NCBI GenBank assembly: GCA_023430545.1 | Contig: JAEZAF010000255.1 | Location: 124,001 to 188,000, forward strand | Direction: 5' to 3' | Length of the DNA: 64,000 nucleotides | Source: Chloroflexota bacterium | GTDB lineage: Bacteria; Chloroflexota; Anaerolineae; Aggregatilineales; Phototrophicaceae | Part shown: piece by piece, positions 8,493-16,074 of the stretch | Position numbering within the stretch: position 1 is the stretch's first letter | Layout: every line of letters begins with the position of its first letter | Notes under the pieces: generated by a model | What the model saw: the letters and a program-made list of their open reading frames with translations, nothing else | The model's database searches: none | What the model was told of the DNA's origin: nothing | Translations under genes and position numbers: made by a program

Positions 8493-8585
8493 TCAACCAG
8501 TTTACTCATTTCGATCTGCGCCATCTGTCGCTTGGATCGAAAAGGGTTTAGTCGTTTACTGGTTGAAACAATCGTTTCAGGAGGT
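8493..8585 (+). promoter_or_regulatory. Structured 5' leader of the DUF6582-like gene
   Basis: Nested inverted repeats occur here: an outer pair TCAACCAGT (8493-8501) with ACTGGTTGA (8558-8566), an inner pair TTTCGATC (8509-8516) with GATCGAAA (8535-8542), and a separate hairpin TGAAAC-AATC-GTTTCA (8564-8579) whose left arm shares three bases with the outer stem. The last hairpin abuts the ribosome binding site CAGGAGGT (8578-8585). The outer stem and the small hairpin cannot form fully together, so a switch-like or thermosensor-like control of translation is possible. It matches no riboswitch class that I recognise. Confidence 0.4.
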
Positions 8586-8591
8586 TTTCTG

Positions 8592-8840
8592 ATGGCGAAA
8601 ATCGACCGGCGTAAGGATGTCAACCCTGATGAAGGGGAGCGCAAGTACGGGGATGTTGACTTCGCTGACCCAGTGAATAACAAATATCCGATTGACACTG
8701 AAGAACACGTCCGGGCTGCATGGAGTTATATCCATCACAAGGATAACGCCGCCAAGTATGACAAGGATGAAGTCGAGAGTATCAAATCGCGCATCCGGAA
8801 GGCTGCGAAGAAATTTGATGTTGAGCTGAACGAAGACTAA
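8592..8840 (+). CDS. Small DUF6582-like protein
   Basis: This is an 82-residue hydrophilic protein. The core KYPIDTEEHVRAAWSYIHHK at about 34-53, followed by IKSRIRKAAKKFDVEL, is the pattern I associate with the DUF6582 family (name from memory). The family has no proven function; members occur in phage structural regions and as free-standing bacterial genes. The start is chosen at the ATG at 8592, behind a near-perfect ribosome binding site; a longer reading from 8532 would run through the leader hairpins and is unlikely. A terminator follows. Its character and neighbours resemble small stress-induced proteins, which is inference. Confidence 0.82.
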   Translation: MAKIDRRKDVNPDEGERKYGDVDFADPVNNKYPIDTEEHVRAAWSYIHHKDNAAKYDKDEVESIKSRIRKAAKKFDVELNED

Positions 8841-8856
8841 ACTCAGATACAGCCGG

Positions 8857-8894
8857 AAGCGACAGTTGGTAAACACCGGCTGTCGCTTTTGTTT
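8857..8894 (+). terminator. Terminator after the DUF6582-like gene
   Basis: AAGCGACAG (8857-8865) pairs with CTGTCGCTT (8880-8888) and is followed by TTGTTTTCC. An alternative stem AGCCGG/CCGGCT overlaps it. Confidence 0.85.
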
Positions 8895-9030
8895 TCCTCT
8901 GGTATATCCCCATCAAAACCCACGAAACTTTGCGACAGCGCCTCAAATCACCGATAATTATTGTGTTCATTGTCCGGCCTTGCGAGAGGATCGCGAGGCA
9001 GTTTTCATCGTGTCTATCGTGGAGAAATTT

Positions 9031-10512
9031 ATGTCTTATTTTATGGGGATTGATATCAGTACCACCAGCGCCAAAGCGCTGATTATCGATGAACAGGGTA
9101 AGGTGATCGCGGTAGGGAGTACACCACAGCCGATCAGCCAGCCTTACCCGCTGTGGAGTGAACAGCATCCAGCGGATTGGTGGGATGGTGTCGTCTCATC
9201 GATTCGTACCGCGCTGAGTGAAGCTGGTATTACTGGCGATGCGATTCAGGGGATCGGCCTGACCGGGCAGATGCACGGTCTGTGTATGCTGGACAGCGGG
9301 GGTAACGTCCTGCGACCGGCCATCCTGTGGAATGACCAGCGGACACAGAAGCAGTGTGATGAGATCACCGAGCTTGTCGGCTTTGAACGGCTGATTGAGC
9401 TGACTGGAAACCGTGCTCTGACTGGGTTTACCGCACCAAAGATCCTGTGGGTGCGTGAAAATGAGCCGGAGATCTATCAACAGTGTGCGCATATCCTGCT
9501 ACCTAAAGACTTCATCCGATTTAAACTGAGCGGTGAATATGCAACTGATCTTGCAGGTGCGTCCGGGACACTGCTGGTCAATGTGGCTCAGCGTCAGTGG
9601 TCCACTGAGGTTCTGGATGCGCTTGGCATCCCACGTGAATGGATGCCACCGGTCCATGAAGGTCCGCAGGTGACATCGGTTGTCAGTGCGGAAGCCGCCG
9701 CCCTCACCGGGTTGGCTGCTGGAACACCGATTGTCGGCGGTGGTGGTGATCAGGCGGCAGGTGCAGTCGGGATGGGGTGTGTGAACCCTCGCAATATTGG
9801 CGTGACCGTCGGGACATCCGGTGTGGTCTTCGCGCCACTTTCCCAGTATGCCTATGAACCTCAGGGCCGACTGCATGCCTTCTGCCATTCGGTGCCGGGA
9901 CAATGGCACTTCATGGGGGTGATGCTCAGCGCGGCAGGTAGTCTACAGTGGTATCGCGATACACTGGCACCTGCGACGTCCTATGAACAGTTATTGAGTG
10001 AAGCTGAGGCTGTGCCACCTGGATCAGACGGCCTGATCTTCCTGCCGTATCTGACCGGTGAGCGCACGCCCCATCCCGATCCCAATGCGCGAGGCGCGTT
10101 TGTCGGGCTGACGACACGCCATACACGTGGACACCTGACCCGTGCCGTGCTGGAAGGCGTGGCATACGGTCTGAAGGACAGCTTTACCCTGATTGCGAAT
10201 GCGGGCCTCCCGGATGATTATCAGGTGCGCATCAGCGGTGGTGGGGCGCGATCCCCGATCTGGCAGCAGATTATCGCGGACATCCTCGGTGCACCGCTGG
10301 TGAACGTTAATACACCTGAGGCTGGAGCTTTTGGGGCTGCGGTGCTGGCGAGTGTCGGCACAGGAGCCTTTGCCGACGTTCAGACCGCCGCGGAGCAGTT
10401 GATTGCGACCGGTGAAGCTGTACTGCCGAGCAGTCACCGTGATGAGTATGAAGGCCTGCATACCCATTACGAAAACCTGTATCCAGCACTGAAGCCATTT
10501 TTCACACTGTAG
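9031..10512 (+). CDS. xylB: Xylulokinase
   Basis: This is a 493-residue FGGY-family kinase that would phosphorylate D-xylulose to xylulose 5-phosphate in the cytoplasm, feeding the pentose phosphate pathway. The phosphate-1 motif GIDISTTSAKALIID is at about 6-20, the FGGY signature region GLTGQMHGLCML near 75-86 with ILWNDQRT after it, and the adenosine-side motif ISGGGARSPIWQQIIADI near 409-426. Residues MHG and NDQRT are typical for xylulokinase rather than glycerol or ribulose kinase. GGAG precedes the ATG at 9031; a longer reading starting inside the upstream terminator is rejected. No xylose isomerase is next to it. The two TIM-barrel genes at 15194 and 17147 are not obvious xylA. A terminator follows. 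Confidence 0.93.
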   Translation: MSYFMGIDISTTSAKALIIDEQGKVIAVGSTPQPISQPYPLWSEQHPADWWDGVVSSIRTALSEAGITGDAIQGIGLTGQMHGLCMLDSGGNVLRPAILWNDQRTQKQCDEITELVGFERLIELTGNRALTGFTAPKILWVRENEPEIYQQCAHILLPKDFIRFKLSGEYATDLAGASGTLLVNVAQRQWSTEVLDALGIPREWMPPVHEGPQVTSVVSAEAAALTGLAAGTPIVGGGGDQAAGAVGMGCVNPRNIGVTVGTSGVVFAPLSQYAYEPQGRLHAFCHSVPGQWHFMGVMLSAAGSLQWYRDTLAPATSYEQLLSEAEAVPPGSDGLIFLPYLTGERTPHPDPNARGAFVGLTTRHTRGHLTRAVLEGVAYGLKDSFTLIANAGLPDDYQVRISGGGARSPIWQQIIADILGAPLVNVNTPEAGAFGAAVLASVGTGAFADVQTAAEQLIATGEAVLPSSHRDEYEGLHTHYENLYPALKPFFTL

Positions 10513-10527
10513 ACTGAAGGTGAACCG

Positions 10528-10556
10528 AAAGCGGGATGGTCTGTATCCCGCTTTTT
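10528..10556 (+). terminator. Terminator after xylB
   Basis: AAAGCGGGAT / ATCCCGCTTT with a 7-base loop is followed by a T-run. It lies between the convergent xylB and aldo-keto reductase genes and can probably serve both. Confidence 0.9.
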
Positions 10557-10563
10557 GACTCGC

Positions 10564-11394
10564 TTATTTACCAAATCGGTCCGGGTGAATGCCGACGCGT
10601 TCGTCGCGGTCCAGTGCAGTGATGGCCTGAATATCCGCATCCGACAGATCGAAATCATAGAGATCAGCGTTCGATTCGATGCGCTCTTTCTTCGCCGACT
10701 TTGGGATGGTGATGACGCCAATCTGAAGCATCCAGCGCAGTGTCACCTGTACGGCGGATTTCCCGTATTTCTGCCCGATTTCGATCAGGGTAGGGATCTC
10801 CATCACCCGACCTTTCATCATGGGTGCCCATGCGGTGAGGGCAATCTGATGGTCGCGGCAGTACTGCTGTAATCCAGGCTGCTGAAGGTAGGGATGGAAC
10901 TCGACCTGATTTACGGCTGGCTGAACGGTAGCAATCTTCAACAGGTCGGTGAGGTGATGTTCGAGGAAGTTGCTGACGCCAATGGCACGCACACGGTCGG
11001 TCGTCTGATAGATCTCTTCCAGCGCCCGCCATGCCCCCTGCCAGTCATTGACCGGCCAGTGGACCAGATACAGATCGACATAATCCAGCCCAAGTCGCTC
11101 CATACTGGCATCGAAGGCGCGTTTTGTGCCTTCGTAGCTGAGATCATCCACCCAGACCTTGCTGGTAACGAAGACCTGTTCGCGTGGGACGATCCCAGAG
11201 CTTACGATCTGCCCGACTTCGGCTTCGTTCCTGTACAGGGCTGCTGTATCGACGGCACGGTATCCGGCTTCCAGCGCCCAGCGGACAGCGTTTTCGGTCT
11301 CACTTCCGACTTCAGTGCGGAAGACACCCAGACCAAACAGCGGCATTTCCACGCCATTATTCAGGGTGATTGTGCTGTCAATGGATAGCGCCAT
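10564..11394 (-). CDS. Aldo-keto reductase
   Basis: This is a 276-residue NADPH-dependent oxidoreductase of the AKR5/2,5-diketo-D-gluconate reductase type. The catalytic tetrad is visible: Asp49 and Tyr54 in AVDTAALYRNE, Lys79 in FVTSKVW and His112 in DLYLVHWP. The later motif AIGVSNFLEHHL and the coenzyme-binding IPKSAKKERIESN are also present. It would reduce aldehydes or ketones, possibly sugar derivatives given the neighbours. It converges with xylB and has no partner gene in an operon. The physiological substrate cannot be inferred. Confidence 0.95.
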   Translation of the reverse strand: MALSIDSTITLNNGVEMPLFGLGVFRTEVGSETENAVRWALEAGYRAVDTAALYRNEAEVGQIVSSGIVPREQVFVTSKVWVDDLSYEGTKRAFDASMERLGLDYVDLYLVHWPVNDWQGAWRALEEIYQTTDRVRAIGVSNFLEHHLTDLLKIATVQPAVNQVEFHPYLQQPGLQQYCRDHQIALTAWAPMMKGRVMEIPTLIEIGQKYGKSAVQVTLRWMLQIGVITIPKSAKKERIESNADLYDFDLSDADIQAITALDRDERVGIHPDRFGK

Positions 11395-11620
11395 TTTGTT
11401 CTCCTATTTGTGATGCATGCGGACACAACTTTACTGAATCACTAGCGAGGGTGCAACCTGCTGGTCAGGTGATGCTAGTCGGACGATGCAGGCTGGTAAC
11501 TTTGCAGCACGATTCGGCTGCAAGAGCGCAGCAATGTGCCGCAATATTCGGTTGCGTCAGATTCAAAATTGCCTTGCTGCAGCACAAAAAAATTATGCTG
11601 CTGCAATTTACTACTGCAAC

Positions 11621-12244
11621 CTATCCCTGATAACGGCGGTAAAACTTTTCCCATTCTTTCGCAAATTCACGGGGAGAAGCAGAGTCGTCCTGTACGTAGG
11701 GGATGTCAGCGGCCAGCGCCATAACATCCACCGGTTCGAATTCTTCGAGGACCTTTTCGACAAAGTAGATCATCTCATTGGCTTCGATTTTCGCTGTGTA
11801 AATCGTCAGCAGGATGGAGACTGCATATATGGAGACGATACAGACTGCGATGAGCGGGATGGGCCATGAGATCGATACCAGAATGGATGCCATGAAGGTC
11901 GGGATCAACAGTGCTTCCAGCAGGCGGGTAGAGCGAATGCGGGTGCGAAGCGCAACGCGTGTGATGTCAGGGGCCAGCCGTGTGTATTCCGCATAGAGCA
12001 GGGCAGAAGGGCGAGTCCGACGGTGATGCCAGGTCTGTTTGCTGGTGGTGAGCATCCGAAAGTGATGCGACTCGGCTTCCAGTGTGTAGCGGCGTCCCTG
12101 TGAGAAAAGGTTACGATCCTGAAGGCGGTGGGTGCTGGGACGTGAAGCGCGCTGCAGCATCTGCGTACACTCATTGGGTGTGGCACGCACTGTCAGATAA
12201 ATGGTGCGGTTGCGGTTGAGAAGCAGACGATTGCGATTGAACAT
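11621..12244 (-). CDS. Hypothetical membrane protein
   Basis: This is a 207-residue protein of no recognised family. The first 95 residues are polar and rich in Arg and His. Two adjacent hydrophobic helices follow at about 108-125 and 128-148 (LLEALLIPTFMASILVSI, then LIAVCIVSIYAVSILLTI). The remaining 55 residues are charged and end REFAKEWEKFYRRYQG. The topology suggests a cytoplasmic N-terminal domain, a helical hairpin in the membrane and a cytoplasmic tail, like YcxB-type proteins, but the similarity is only in layout. It lies upstream of nothing obvious and runs in the same direction as the sortase gene. Confidence 0.7.
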   Translation of the reverse strand: MFNRNRLLLNRNRTIYLTVRATPNECTQMLQRASRPSTHRLQDRNLFSQGRRYTLEAESHHFRMLTTSKQTWHHRRTRPSALLYAEYTRLAPDITRVALRTRIRSTRLLEALLIPTFMASILVSISWPIPLIAVCIVSIYAVSILLTIYTAKIEANEMIYFVEKVLEEFEPVDVMALAADIPYVQDDSASPREFAKEWEKFYRRYQG

Positions 12245-12323
12245 CGGATAGGATCACAGCCGTTCAGGGCGTCACGGATATGCGGGCTGATGCGTGGGAT
12301 CGTCAGGAAGGCCCGTCGGGAAT

Positions 12324-12959
12324 TTATGAATTGATGCGGGTTGCCACTACGATCACACGCTGCTGATATGTCCCCTGAAATATATCATACTCGTCGCAGG
12401 TGATGAGGGTCAGGCGTTCGTCATCGGTGGGATACAACGGCTGAAGGTCGGTCGGGTCGACAGTGCGCCGTTCCGAGACGACATAATCCCGTTTCTGATT
12501 CTGATAGATGACCGAGATGGGATCACCGATCTGCAGATTCTTCAGATTGTAGAAAATCCCCGGCATACCATTACGCCGCTCGACGTGGCCGGACAAAACG
12601 ATATTGCCTTTTCCCTGATCGAACCATGAGGTCCCTTGCAGATGACCGACGTTGTCTCCAAGCTGGCTGACATCCCAGCTTTCGCCGTCCAGAAAGACAT
12701 CGATGATGGGCGCGGTGATATTGCTCTCTGGTACAACGAGTTCCGCTTTGGAAATGATACCAGTCTGAACCGTTGGCTGAGGCGTGGGGACTGCGGTCTG
12801 TACGGGCGGTGTGCTGGGCGCGGTTGGGCTCTGGATGGCAGCGACCGTTGGTTGGGCTGGGCTACGCATCCCATCATAAACCACAAAAATACCACCGGCG
12901 ACGGCACCCAGTAAAATCAGCTTCCATAACCGGGAAAAGGGTGATTGTCGGCGGCGCAT
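12324..12959 (-). CDS. Sortase (class D/E/F type)
   Basis: This is a 211-residue membrane-anchored transpeptidase. An N-terminal membrane helix lies at about 11-28 and a Pro/Thr-rich stalk at about 35-65; the catalytic beta-barrel follows. His125 in VLSGHVE, Cys188 in LTLITCDEYD and Arg201 in QQRVIVVA form the expected catalytic triad. It acts outside the membrane and would cut a sorting signal and join the protein to an amino group on the surface. Whether the acceptor is peptidoglycan or another surface polymer is unclear for this group. No pilin or LPxTG-type substrate is adjacent, so it is an orphan sortase here. It is divergent from the hydrolase at 13090. Confidence 0.9.
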   Translation of the reverse strand: MRRRQSPFSRLWKLILLGAVAGGIFVVYDGMRSPAQPTVAAIQSPTAPSTPPVQTAVPTPQPTVQTGIISKAELVVPESNITAPIIDVFLDGESWDVSQLGDNVGHLQGTSWFDQGKGNIVLSGHVERRNGMPGIFYNLKNLQIGDPISVIYQNQKRDYVVSERRTVDPTDLQPLYPTDDERLTLITCDEYDIFQGTYQQRVIVVATRINS

Positions 12960-13089
12960 ACTTTTTTACAGAAGATCCTGTGAAAGATGATGACTCATGA
13001 CGTGGTCTGGTAACTTATGTCTATTATAACATAGGCTCGTGATATTCGATCATGCTGACGCATAATTTACATTTCAAGAAAGGCAACCT

Positions 13090-13923
13090 GTGATCCCGTT
13101 ATATGAGCTTGGTGGGGCAGGGCAGTTCTTACACTTTGCCCCTGCCAATGGCTTTCCTCCTGCAACCTATACCCCGCTGCTGAAGCGATTTACAGCGGAT
13201 TATCACGTGGTCAGTGTGCTGCCGCGTGCTTTATGGGGCGAAAAACCGCCTCAACAGCTTTTCACATGGAAGGAGCAGCTCGCGGTTGATCTGCTGAACG
13301 GCCTGCGCGAGCATGATCTCAATGATGTGATTGGCATCGGGCATTCGTTCGGCGCGATCGCATCCGTGTTGGCGGCGATACAGGAGCCGCAGCGGTTCAA
13401 GGCGCTGATTCTGCTGGACCCGACAATCCTCACACCGACACTAGGGGATATACTGAGACAGATGCAGGAACAGGGGATCGCGGATCAGATGCCGTTGGCC
13501 GCCAGAGCAATCAAGCGCCAGAAGGATTTTGAAAATGAAGATGAGGCTTTTGCCTACTTCCGCGAGAAACGCCTGTTTCAGGACTGGTCCGATGACATGC
13601 TCTGGGCTTATGTCAGGTATGGGACGGTTAGCAGCGATGCTGGTCTGACGCTGGTGTGGTCGCCAGAATGGGAAGCGTATTATTTCAGCACAGGGTACAC
13701 GGGCATCTGGCAGGATTTGCCCGCGCTGCACGGGACGAAAATCCCGACACTGATCCTGCGGGGTGAAGACAGCGATACCTATCTGGCTGAAAGTGCCGAA
13801 CGGGTGAAGCAGATCCTGCCGGATGCGGATCATGTCGAAGTCAGCGGTGGGCATCTCTTCCCGCAGGCGCACCCGGACAAGAGCTATGCTCTCATTGTGG
13901 ACTGGCTGGGAGCGAGACGCTGA
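13090..13923 (+). CDS. Alpha/beta hydrolase
   Basis: This is a 277-residue cytoplasmic hydrolase of the alpha/beta fold. The nucleophile elbow GIGHSFGAIAS puts the catalytic Ser at about residue 86. An oxyanion-type stretch FAPANGFPPATY is near residue 16. The acid is likely Asp in RGEDSDTYL and the base His in VSGGHLFPQAHP near the C-terminus. A GTG start at 13090 is used, preceded by AAGAAAGG. It lacks a signal peptide. Specificity (ester, lactone or other) is not readable and neighbours do not help. Confidence 0.88.
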   Translation: MIPLYELGGAGQFLHFAPANGFPPATYTPLLKRFTADYHVVSVLPRALWGEKPPQQLFTWKEQLAVDLLNGLREHDLNDVIGIGHSFGAIASVLAAIQEPQRFKALILLDPTILTPTLGDILRQMQEQGIADQMPLAARAIKRQKDFENEDEAFAYFREKRLFQDWSDDMLWAYVRYGTVSSDAGLTLVWSPEWEAYYFSTGYTGIWQDLPALHGTKIPTLILRGEDSDTYLAESAERVKQILPDADHVEVSGGHLFPQAHPDKSYALIVDWLGARR

Positions 13924-13925
13924 GA

Positions 13926-13965
13926 AGAAACAAAAACGGAGATGACACCAACGCCATCTCCGTTT
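13926..13965 (-). terminator. Terminator of the DUF427 gene
   Basis: AAACGGAGATG (13934-13944) pairs with CATCTCCGTTT (13955-13965). On the minus strand it is followed by a T-rich tract. It lies between the convergent hydrolase and DUF427 genes and mainly fits the minus-strand gene. Confidence 0.85.
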
Positions 13966-13983
13966 GAAAGCTGATCGATAGAC

Positions 13984-14268
13984 TTAAGCGGTGACGGTCA
14001 CCCCACGCCAGAAGGCGATATAGTCCCGGATATTTTCCGCTGCTGTTTTAGGCTGAGGATAGTACCACGCTGCGTTTTCGTTACGGTTGCCATCCACGTC
14101 AATCGAGTAGTAACTGGCAAGACCCTTCCAGTGGCAGGTGGTATGATAATCGGAGTCCTTCAGATATTCGAAATTGACACTTTCGCGTGGGAAATAATGG
14201 TTCCCTTCGACGACAATGGTCGCGTCACTTTCCGCGAGCACGATCCCGTTCCAGACTGCTTTTGCCAT
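13984..14268 (-). CDS. DUF427 family protein
   Basis: This is a 94-residue single-domain protein with the DUF427 signature: AVWNGIVLAESDATIVVEGN at the N-terminus, YFPRESVNFEYL, then CHWKGLASYYSIDVDG with conserved Cys, Trp, Gly and Tyr, and NAAWYYPQPKTAAENIRDYI. The fold is a small beta-tent; the function is not established. The length is normal for single-domain members. It is monocistronic, with a terminator after it. Confidence 0.93.
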   Translation of the reverse strand: MAKAVWNGIVLAESDATIVVEGNHYFPRESVNFEYLKDSDYHTTCHWKGLASYYSIDVDGNRNENAAWYYPQPKTAAENIRDYIAFWRGVTVTA

Positions 14269-14352
14269 GCTTCAGTTGATCTCCGCTTCTAGAGTTGCAG
14301 TAAAAGATGTACGGTCTCCTATCAGAAGCGCTGACGTGCTGAGTCTTACATT

Positions 14353-15117
14353 TCATTTCTGTGATGTGCGCATCGGGCGGATGATGCTGAAGTAGATGGC
14401 GGTGCAGAGCATGACGATGGCAATCAGCGCCCACAGTACGGCCCATACAACAGGCGGTATGATCGGCGCGACCCGTTCGCTGAAGGCGGCGGCATCGTTG
14501 CGGATCACGCCGTTACGGGTGACGATCACCGCAGAGGTACTGCGAACGAGGATGAAAAGATCCAGCACGGAGTTCAGCGCCAGCAGAATTGACAGCACGT
14601 TCAGCAGAAGCTGATTGATAATCGTATGCAGCTTCCATCCAACCAGCGCCAGAAGGGCACCGAAGGCCCATCCGATGAGCAGCGCTGATAACTGACCCTG
14701 ATCATTGGGACGAGCATAAAGCGTTGTGAAAATGATCAGCGCGGCACCGATCAGAATGGACAGAAAGCGCGGCTTGCGGATGGTATTCACCAGATAGAAC
14801 AGCAGTGAACCGAAAAACGCCGCGCCGAGATAACCTGCGGGAAGTACCAGCGCACTGATGCCGCCGCGAGTGGTTGCCACGCCTGAACCATCTGGTGAGA
14901 TAGTGAAGCCGATGACCTCTCCGCTAGTGATAATCGCCATCAGGCTGTGACTCAACTCATGCACATAAGTCACAAACAGGCGCACAGGATAAGTGAAGAT
15001 ATCGAGCGCGGGGATATTCCAAAGGATGTAGACGATGACGACTCCTATGGCTGAGATCAGCAGTGTCTGGCGGCGCGTCTGTCTGCGTTCTTCACTGGCG
15101 GAGATGTTGGTCATCAT
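14353..15117 (-). CDS. M50B-like membrane metalloprotease
   Basis: This is a 254-residue integral membrane protein with about six hydrophobic segments. The zinc-binding motif YVHELSHSLMAI (HExxH at about 53-57) sits at the membrane boundary after the first helix, followed by SPDGSGVATTRGG, as in the peptidase M50B-like family. Such proteins resemble site-2 proteases but their substrates are unknown. The second zinc ligand, usually in an NxxPxxxLDG-like motif, is not obvious; NSVLDLFILV at about 184-193 may be its remnant. It is divergent from the TIM-barrel gene at 15194. Confidence 0.85.
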   Translation of the reverse strand: MMTNISASEERRQTRRQTLLISAIGVVIVYILWNIPALDIFTYPVRLFVTYVHELSHSLMAIITSGEVIGFTISPDGSGVATTRGGISALVLPAGYLGAAFFGSLLFYLVNTIRKPRFLSILIGAALIIFTTLYARPNDQGQLSALLIGWAFGALLALVGWKLHTIINQLLLNVLSILLALNSVLDLFILVRSTSAVIVTRNGVIRNDAAAFSERVAPIIPPVVWAVLWALIAIVMLCTAIYFSIIRPMRTSQK

Positions 15118-15193
15118 GGTTCAAGTCCTGAAGTAAATCGTGTATGATGTTCTCTGACTGGTATGTTATACGCATAGAATTGAGAAAAGTCAC

Positions 15194-16072
15194 TTGGAAA
15201 GCGATAAGATTCGTTTTGGCACGGTTGGTGCTCCGACAGGCACACCCGGAGTCGGCACTCCAGCGGCGATCAGCTATATTCACCAGCTTGGTCTCAATCA
15301 TCTTGAAATTGCATGGGTACGAAGCGTGCGCGTCACGGATGAGACATGTGCAGAGATCACGAATGCGAAGAACAAATACGGCATCAGCGTCAGCGTCCAC
15401 GCCCCTTATTTTATCAACCTGAACAGCCAGACACCGGAGAAGATGCTTGCGAGTGACGAGCGTCTTCTGAATGCTGCGCGCCGTGGATGTCTGGCGGGTG
15501 CGACCGATATTGTCTTTCATCCCGGCAGCTATCACGGGCAGCCGCGTGAAGAGGTGTATCTGCGCGTGAAGGAAAAGCTGACCGAGATCACCGGCATTCT
15601 GCGTGAAGAGAAAATCGAGATCACACTGCGTCCGGAGACGATGGGCAAGAGTGCAATGTTCGGAGATCTGGAAGAATGCATCCGCCTTAGCAAGGAAGTC
15701 GAAGGGGTGCTCCCGTGTATCGACTGGGCGCATCTGCATGCCCGTCGGGGGGATGGCTCGTTTAACTCCTATCAGGAATTTGCAGATGCGCTGACCTTGA
15801 TGCGGGATGAACTGGGCGAGGCAAGCCTGAAGCAGGTTCACTTTCACATCAGCGGGATTGATTACGGCCCCAAGGGTGAGAAATCGCATCTGCCGCTGAA
15901 CGAAGCCGATTTCCGTTATCGCGAACTGCTGCAGGCGTTTATCGATTTCGATGTGGAAGGCAGTGCCGCTATCGAAGCGCCGGACCCGTTCCATGTGGCA
16001 GACTGCCTGACCTTTCAGGCGACCTATCGTCGTCTGTCCGGGATGCCGCTTTCACGTGAGGATGTGGACTAG
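15194..16072 (+). CDS. TIM-barrel protein, endonuclease IV-like
   Basis: This is a 292-residue member of the xylose isomerase-like/AP endonuclease 2 TIM-barrel superfamily. It uses a TTG start at 15194. Features typical of endonuclease IV (Nfo) are HAPYFINL near residue 75, DIVFHPGSYHG near 112, LRPETMGKSAMFG near 146 and CIDWAHLHARRGDG near 176, with HFHISGIDYGPKGEKSHLPL near 216. These give most metal-binding His, Glu and Asp residues in the expected order, so a trinuclear metal site is plausible. Its likely role is AP-site repair, although sugar isomerases share the fold. The stop is two bases ahead of the TTG start of the next gene, so the pair is probably cotranscribed. Confidence 0.82.
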   Translation: MESDKIRFGTVGAPTGTPGVGTPAAISYIHQLGLNHLEIAWVRSVRVTDETCAEITNAKNKYGISVSVHAPYFINLNSQTPEKMLASDERLLNAARRGCLAGATDIVFHPGSYHGQPREEVYLRVKEKLTEITGILREEKIEITLRPETMGKSAMFGDLEECIRLSKEVEGVLPCIDWAHLHARRGDGSFNSYQEFADALTLMRDELGEASLKQVHFHISGIDYGPKGEKSHLPLNEADFRYRELLQAFIDFDVEGSAAIEAPDPFHVADCLTFQATYRRLSGMPLSREDVD

Positions 16073-16074
16073 CT

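Noticed and set aside
9031..10512. Longer xylulokinase from 8866
   Set aside because: The extra 55 residues start inside the preceding terminator and are not like the family; the ATG at 9031 has a ribosome binding site.
15092..15994. Long minus-strand reading frame of about 300 codons
   Set aside because: It lies antisense to the TIM-barrel gene at 15194, which has clear family motifs, and its protein has no recognisable pattern.
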